DNA of 64,000 nucleotides, taken from assembly GCA_945952585.1 (NCBI GenBank), contig CAMFII010000002.1, positions 496,001 through 560,000 of the forward strand, written 5' to 3'. Below the pieces are notes generated by a model. That model had not been told where the DNA came from. It was given only the letters and a program-made list of their open reading frames with translations, and searched no databases. This stretch comes from an uncultured Rhodobacter sp. (GTDB lineage Bacteria; Pseudomonadota; Alphaproteobacteria; Rhodobacterales; Rhodobacteraceae). Positions 62,011 to 64,000 of this stretch are shown here, piece by piece (within the stretch, counting starts at the first letter, position 1; each line of letters starts with the position of its first letter). The position numbers and the translations under genes were made by a program.

Positions 62011-62038
62011 GATCTGGTTCCTGAATTAGAACCAGATC
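62011..62038. promoter_or_regulatory. Perfect 10-bp inverted repeat, MocR operator candidate
   Basis: GATCTGGTTC (62011-62020), eight bases, GAACCAGATC (62029-62038), in the 91-base divergent interval between the mocA-like operon and the mocR-type gene. It ends 22 bases before the mocR TTG start and 41 bases upstream of the operon's first ATG. Placement fits autoregulation and control of the divergent operon by the MocR-type protein. Confidence 0.7.
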
Positions 62039-62060
62039 ACCACGATTTTGAGGAACCACT

Positions 62061-63509
62061 TTGTCCACCGGTTTCGCCCTCGAAAGCCTGACGCTCGACC
62101 GCGACAGCGCGGTGGCTTTGCACCAGCAGCTGTACCAGCGCCTGCGCGGGCTGATCGAGGCGCGCCACCTCAGCCCCGGCATGGCGCTGCCCTCGACCCG
62201 GGCGCTGGCGCAGGATCTGGGGCTGGGCCGGAACACGGTGATCGCCGCCTACGAGCAGCTGGCGCTGGAGGGGTTCCTGCAGACCGGGCAGGGCGTGCCG
62301 CCAGTCGTCCGCGATCTGGCCTTGGGGCAGGGCAAGGGTCCCGCTGCGCCGCAGGATGTCCGGCTGTCGGCGCGGGGACGCTTGATGGCAGATCAGCCCT
62401 ATCACCACGGCGAACCGGGGGCGACGGCCTTCCATCCCGGCCTGCCCGATGTCGGTCAGTTCCCGTTCAACACCTGGTCTCGCCTTCTCACCCGCCGCGC
62501 GAAGGCAGCGCGGAGCGACTTGTTCGGCACCTATTACGTGACCGGCTATCCCGAATTGCGCGAGGCGATTGCGCGCTACCTGACCGCCTCGCGCGGGGTG
62601 ATCTGCACGCCGGACCAGGTCGTCGTGACGAACGGTGCGCAATCGGCCTTCGACCTGATCGCCCGGCTTTTGCTGGATCCCAGCGACACCGTCTGGATGG
62701 AGGAGCCGGGCTATTACGGTGCCGCCGCCGCCTTCCTGTCGGCCGGGGCACGGCTTCTGCCCCTGCGGGTCGGGGATGCGGGCTGGAACCTCGATCCCCC
62801 CGAAGGCGGTCCGCCGCGGGCGATCTTCGTCACGCCCTCCTGCCACCATCCGCTTGGCCTGACGATGTCCATGGGCCAGCGCCTTGACCTGCTGCGCCTG
62901 TCTGACCGGTGGGGCGCATGGCTGATCGAGGACGATTACGACAGCGAATACCGCTTTCAGGGCCAGCCGATCCCGGCGCTGCAGGGGGTGTCCTCGGGCG
63001 AGCGGACGATCTTCGTCGGCACCTTCGCCAAGATCCTGTTCCCCGCCATGCGCCTTGGCTATGTCGTCCTGCCGCCCGCGCTGCTGTCGCCCGTGAAGGC
63101 CGCGCTCAGCGCCACAGGGCATTTCGCGCCACTGCTGACCCAGGCGGCGTTGGCCGATTTCGTGGCGGAGGGGCATTTCGCCCGCCACCTGCGCCGGACC
63201 CGACGCCTCTACGCGCAACGGCGCGAGACCTTTTTTGCGCTATTCGACCGCTTCCTTGGCCCGTCGATGGTGCTGTCCCGCGCCGATACCGGCATCCAGC
63301 AGGTGGCGCGCTTTCTCTATCCCGTCGACGACCGCGAGGTTGCGGCGCGGGCGGGCCTTGATGGCGTCAACGTCTCGCCCCTGTCGATGCAATACCGGCA
63401 CGGCAATCCCCGGCAGGGGCTGGTCTTCGGCTTTGCCGCTGTCGAGGAAAAGGACCAGATGCGCGGCTTCCGGCGGCTGTCTGCCGTGGTGGACCGTTTG
63501 GTCCGGTAG
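62061..63509 (+). CDS. MocR-type regulator (GntR HTH fused to PLP-aminotransferase-like domain)
   Basis: 482 aa, starting at a TTG (62061) with GAGGAA five bases upstream. Residues about 18-80 form a GntR-type winged helix (LHQQLYQRLRGLIEARHLSPGMALPSTRALAQDLGLGRNTVIAAYEQLALEGFLQT). The rest is a class-I aminotransferase-like domain with the PLP-lysine motif GTFAKILFPAMRLGYVVLP and DDYDSEYRF. MocR of S. meliloti, which controls rhizopine genes, founded this family. It is divergent from the moc-like operon and lies next to a perfect palindrome. Confidence 0.95.
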   Translation: MSTGFALESLTLDRDSAVALHQQLYQRLRGLIEARHLSPGMALPSTRALAQDLGLGRNTVIAAYEQLALEGFLQTGQGVPPVVRDLALGQGKGPAAPQDVRLSARGRLMADQPYHHGEPGATAFHPGLPDVGQFPFNTWSRLLTRRAKAARSDLFGTYYVTGYPELREAIARYLTASRGVICTPDQVVVTNGAQSAFDLIARLLLDPSDTVWMEEPGYYGAAAAFLSAGARLLPLRVGDAGWNLDPPEGGPPRAIFVTPSCHHPLGLTMSMGQRLDLLRLSDRWGAWLIEDDYDSEYRFQGQPIPALQGVSSGERTIFVGTFAKILFPAMRLGYVVLPPALLSPVKAALSATGHFAPLLTQAALADFVAEGHFARHLRRTRRLYAQRRETFFALFDRFLGPSMVLSRADTGIQQVARFLYPVDDREVAARAGLDGVNVSPLSMQYRHGNPRQGLVFGFAAVEEKDQMRGFRRLSAVVDRLVR

Positions 63510-63516
63510 TGACCGG

Positions 63517-64000
63517 TCACGAGGCCGGGCGCTTCTCGACCTCTTCCATCATCCAGGTGCGGAAGGCCGCCGACAGGGCCGAGGTTGCGGCATCTTCGGG
63601 CAGCACCGTGTAATAGGCGCCGTCGGTCTGGTCGCGGACGGGGGCAAGCGGAACGAGTTCGCCGCCCGCGAGGTCGCGTTCGACAAGGTAGGTCGGCACG
63701 AGCCCGATCCCGACCCCGGCGCGCGCCGCCTCGATCACCATGGCGAAAAGGTCGAAGCGGTGCCCCTCGAAGGCGGCGGGGTCTTCGACGCCGGCCTCGC
63801 GCAGCCAGCTGTCCCAGAGGCGCGGGCGGGATTCGAGATGGAGGAGCGGCAGCCGAGCGATCTCTTCCGCTGTCGGGGCCGCGCCGATCCCCATCCGGGC
63901 GCGGCCTTCGGGCGAAATCACCGGCACGACCCGCTCGCGGCAGAGGAAGGTGCAGACCCCGCCCGCCCAGACCGGACGACCATAATGGATGGCGATGTCG
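63517..64000 (-). CDS. LysR-family regulator, partial (N-terminus beyond the window)
   Basis: The C-terminal about 160 codons of a LysR-type protein are present; frame begins at 63999. The substrate-binding domain reads DIAIHYGRPVWAGGVCTFLCRERVVPVISPEGRARMGIG, then FDLFAMVIEAARAGVGIGLVPTYLVERDLAGGELVPLAP, typical of GcvA-like LysR regulators. The N-terminal HTH is outside the window. Convergent with the mocR-type gene. Confidence 0.88.
   Translation of the reverse strand, partial: DIAIHYGRPVWAGGVCTFLCRERVVPVISPEGRARMGIGAAPTAEEIARLPLLHLESRPRLWDSWLREAGVEDPAAFEGHRFDLFAMVIEAARAGVGIGLVPTYLVERDLAGGELVPLAPVRDQTDGAYYTVLPEDAATSALSAAFRTWMMEEVEKRPAS

Noticed and set aside
62061-63509. PdxR-type regulator of pyridoxal phosphate synthesis
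   Set aside because: The fold is the same GntR-aminotransferase type, but no pdxS/pdxT genes are adjacent and the divergent operon is moc/iol-like, so the MocR role is favoured.

Overview
The window looks like chromosomal DNA of an alphaproteobacterium of the order Rhodobacterales (Rhodobacteraceae/Paracoccaceae). GC content is high, nearly all genes use strong Shine-Dalgarno sites, and the gene content fits: aerobic cobaltochelatase CobS/CobT, the J-domain protein and BolA usually found near cobS, a fused pntA plus pntB transhydrogenase, DUF3422, malate synthase G, and a small RNA matching the 'cuckoo' (CCUCCUCCC-motif) family known from Rhodobacter. I saw no tRNA, rRNA, CRISPR array, insertion sequence or prophage gene. 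The species cannot be named from this sequence alone.

Layout. 1-13.7 kb: tail of an Lrp/AsnC regulator, cobT, a small membrane protein, an FMN reductase, an Asp/Glu-racemase-like protein lacking both catalytic cysteines, a LuxR regulator, cobS, a Tat-exported MsrB, a sulfotransferase facing a LysR regulator, a J-domain protein, bolA, a DUF4177 protein, a candidate cuckoo sRNA, gatB and a lytic-transglycosylase lipoprotein. 13.7-29 kb: pepN, a DUF2256 zinc-ribbon miniprotein, then two ArsR-SRPBCC modules (one regulator with three AHSA1-type proteins, one regulator with two) flanking glcB and a class-I amidotransferase-like hydrolase. After these come a cytochrome c, a DUF4242/HxlR divergent pair, a TetR-MATE pair with duplicated palindromic operators, and an L,D-transpeptidase lipoprotein. 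29-38 kb: kynU-kynA, an AraC regulator, a YbhB-like protein, an isoprenylcysteine-methyltransferase-like protein, pntAB and DUF3422.

38-49 kb: a five-gene peptide/opine-type ABC importer operon (oppD-oppF-SBP-oppB-oppC on the minus strand). It faces a plus-strand set of an ArgE-type deacetylase, a FAD amine/amino-acid oxidoreductase, an aldo/keto reductase, a VOC protein and a nitrilase-family amidase, which together suggest uptake and breakdown of an N-substituted amino compound. 49-54.6 kb: a tightly coupled operon of an SbmA-like ABC transporter, a GH3 glycosidase and a GH144-type endo-beta-1,2-glucanase candidate, all without obvious signal peptides. 54.9-63.5 kb: a seven-gene operon (Idh/MocA dehydrogenase, IolE/MocC dehydratase, sugar-type SBP, permease, ATPase, ChbG/YdjC deacetylase, second Idh/MocA dehydrogenase) divergent from a MocR-type regulator across a perfect 10-bp inverted repeat. 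This recalls rhizobial moc (rhizopine) and iol (inositol) loci. The window ends inside a LysR gene.

The strongest second-look items are the cuckoo-type sRNA between the DUF4177 gene and gatB, the beta-1,2-glucan operon, the moc-like locus with a built-in deacetylase, the cysteine-less racemase homologue, and a set of paired AT-rich hairpins and GC-rich intercistronic hairpins at operon junctions.
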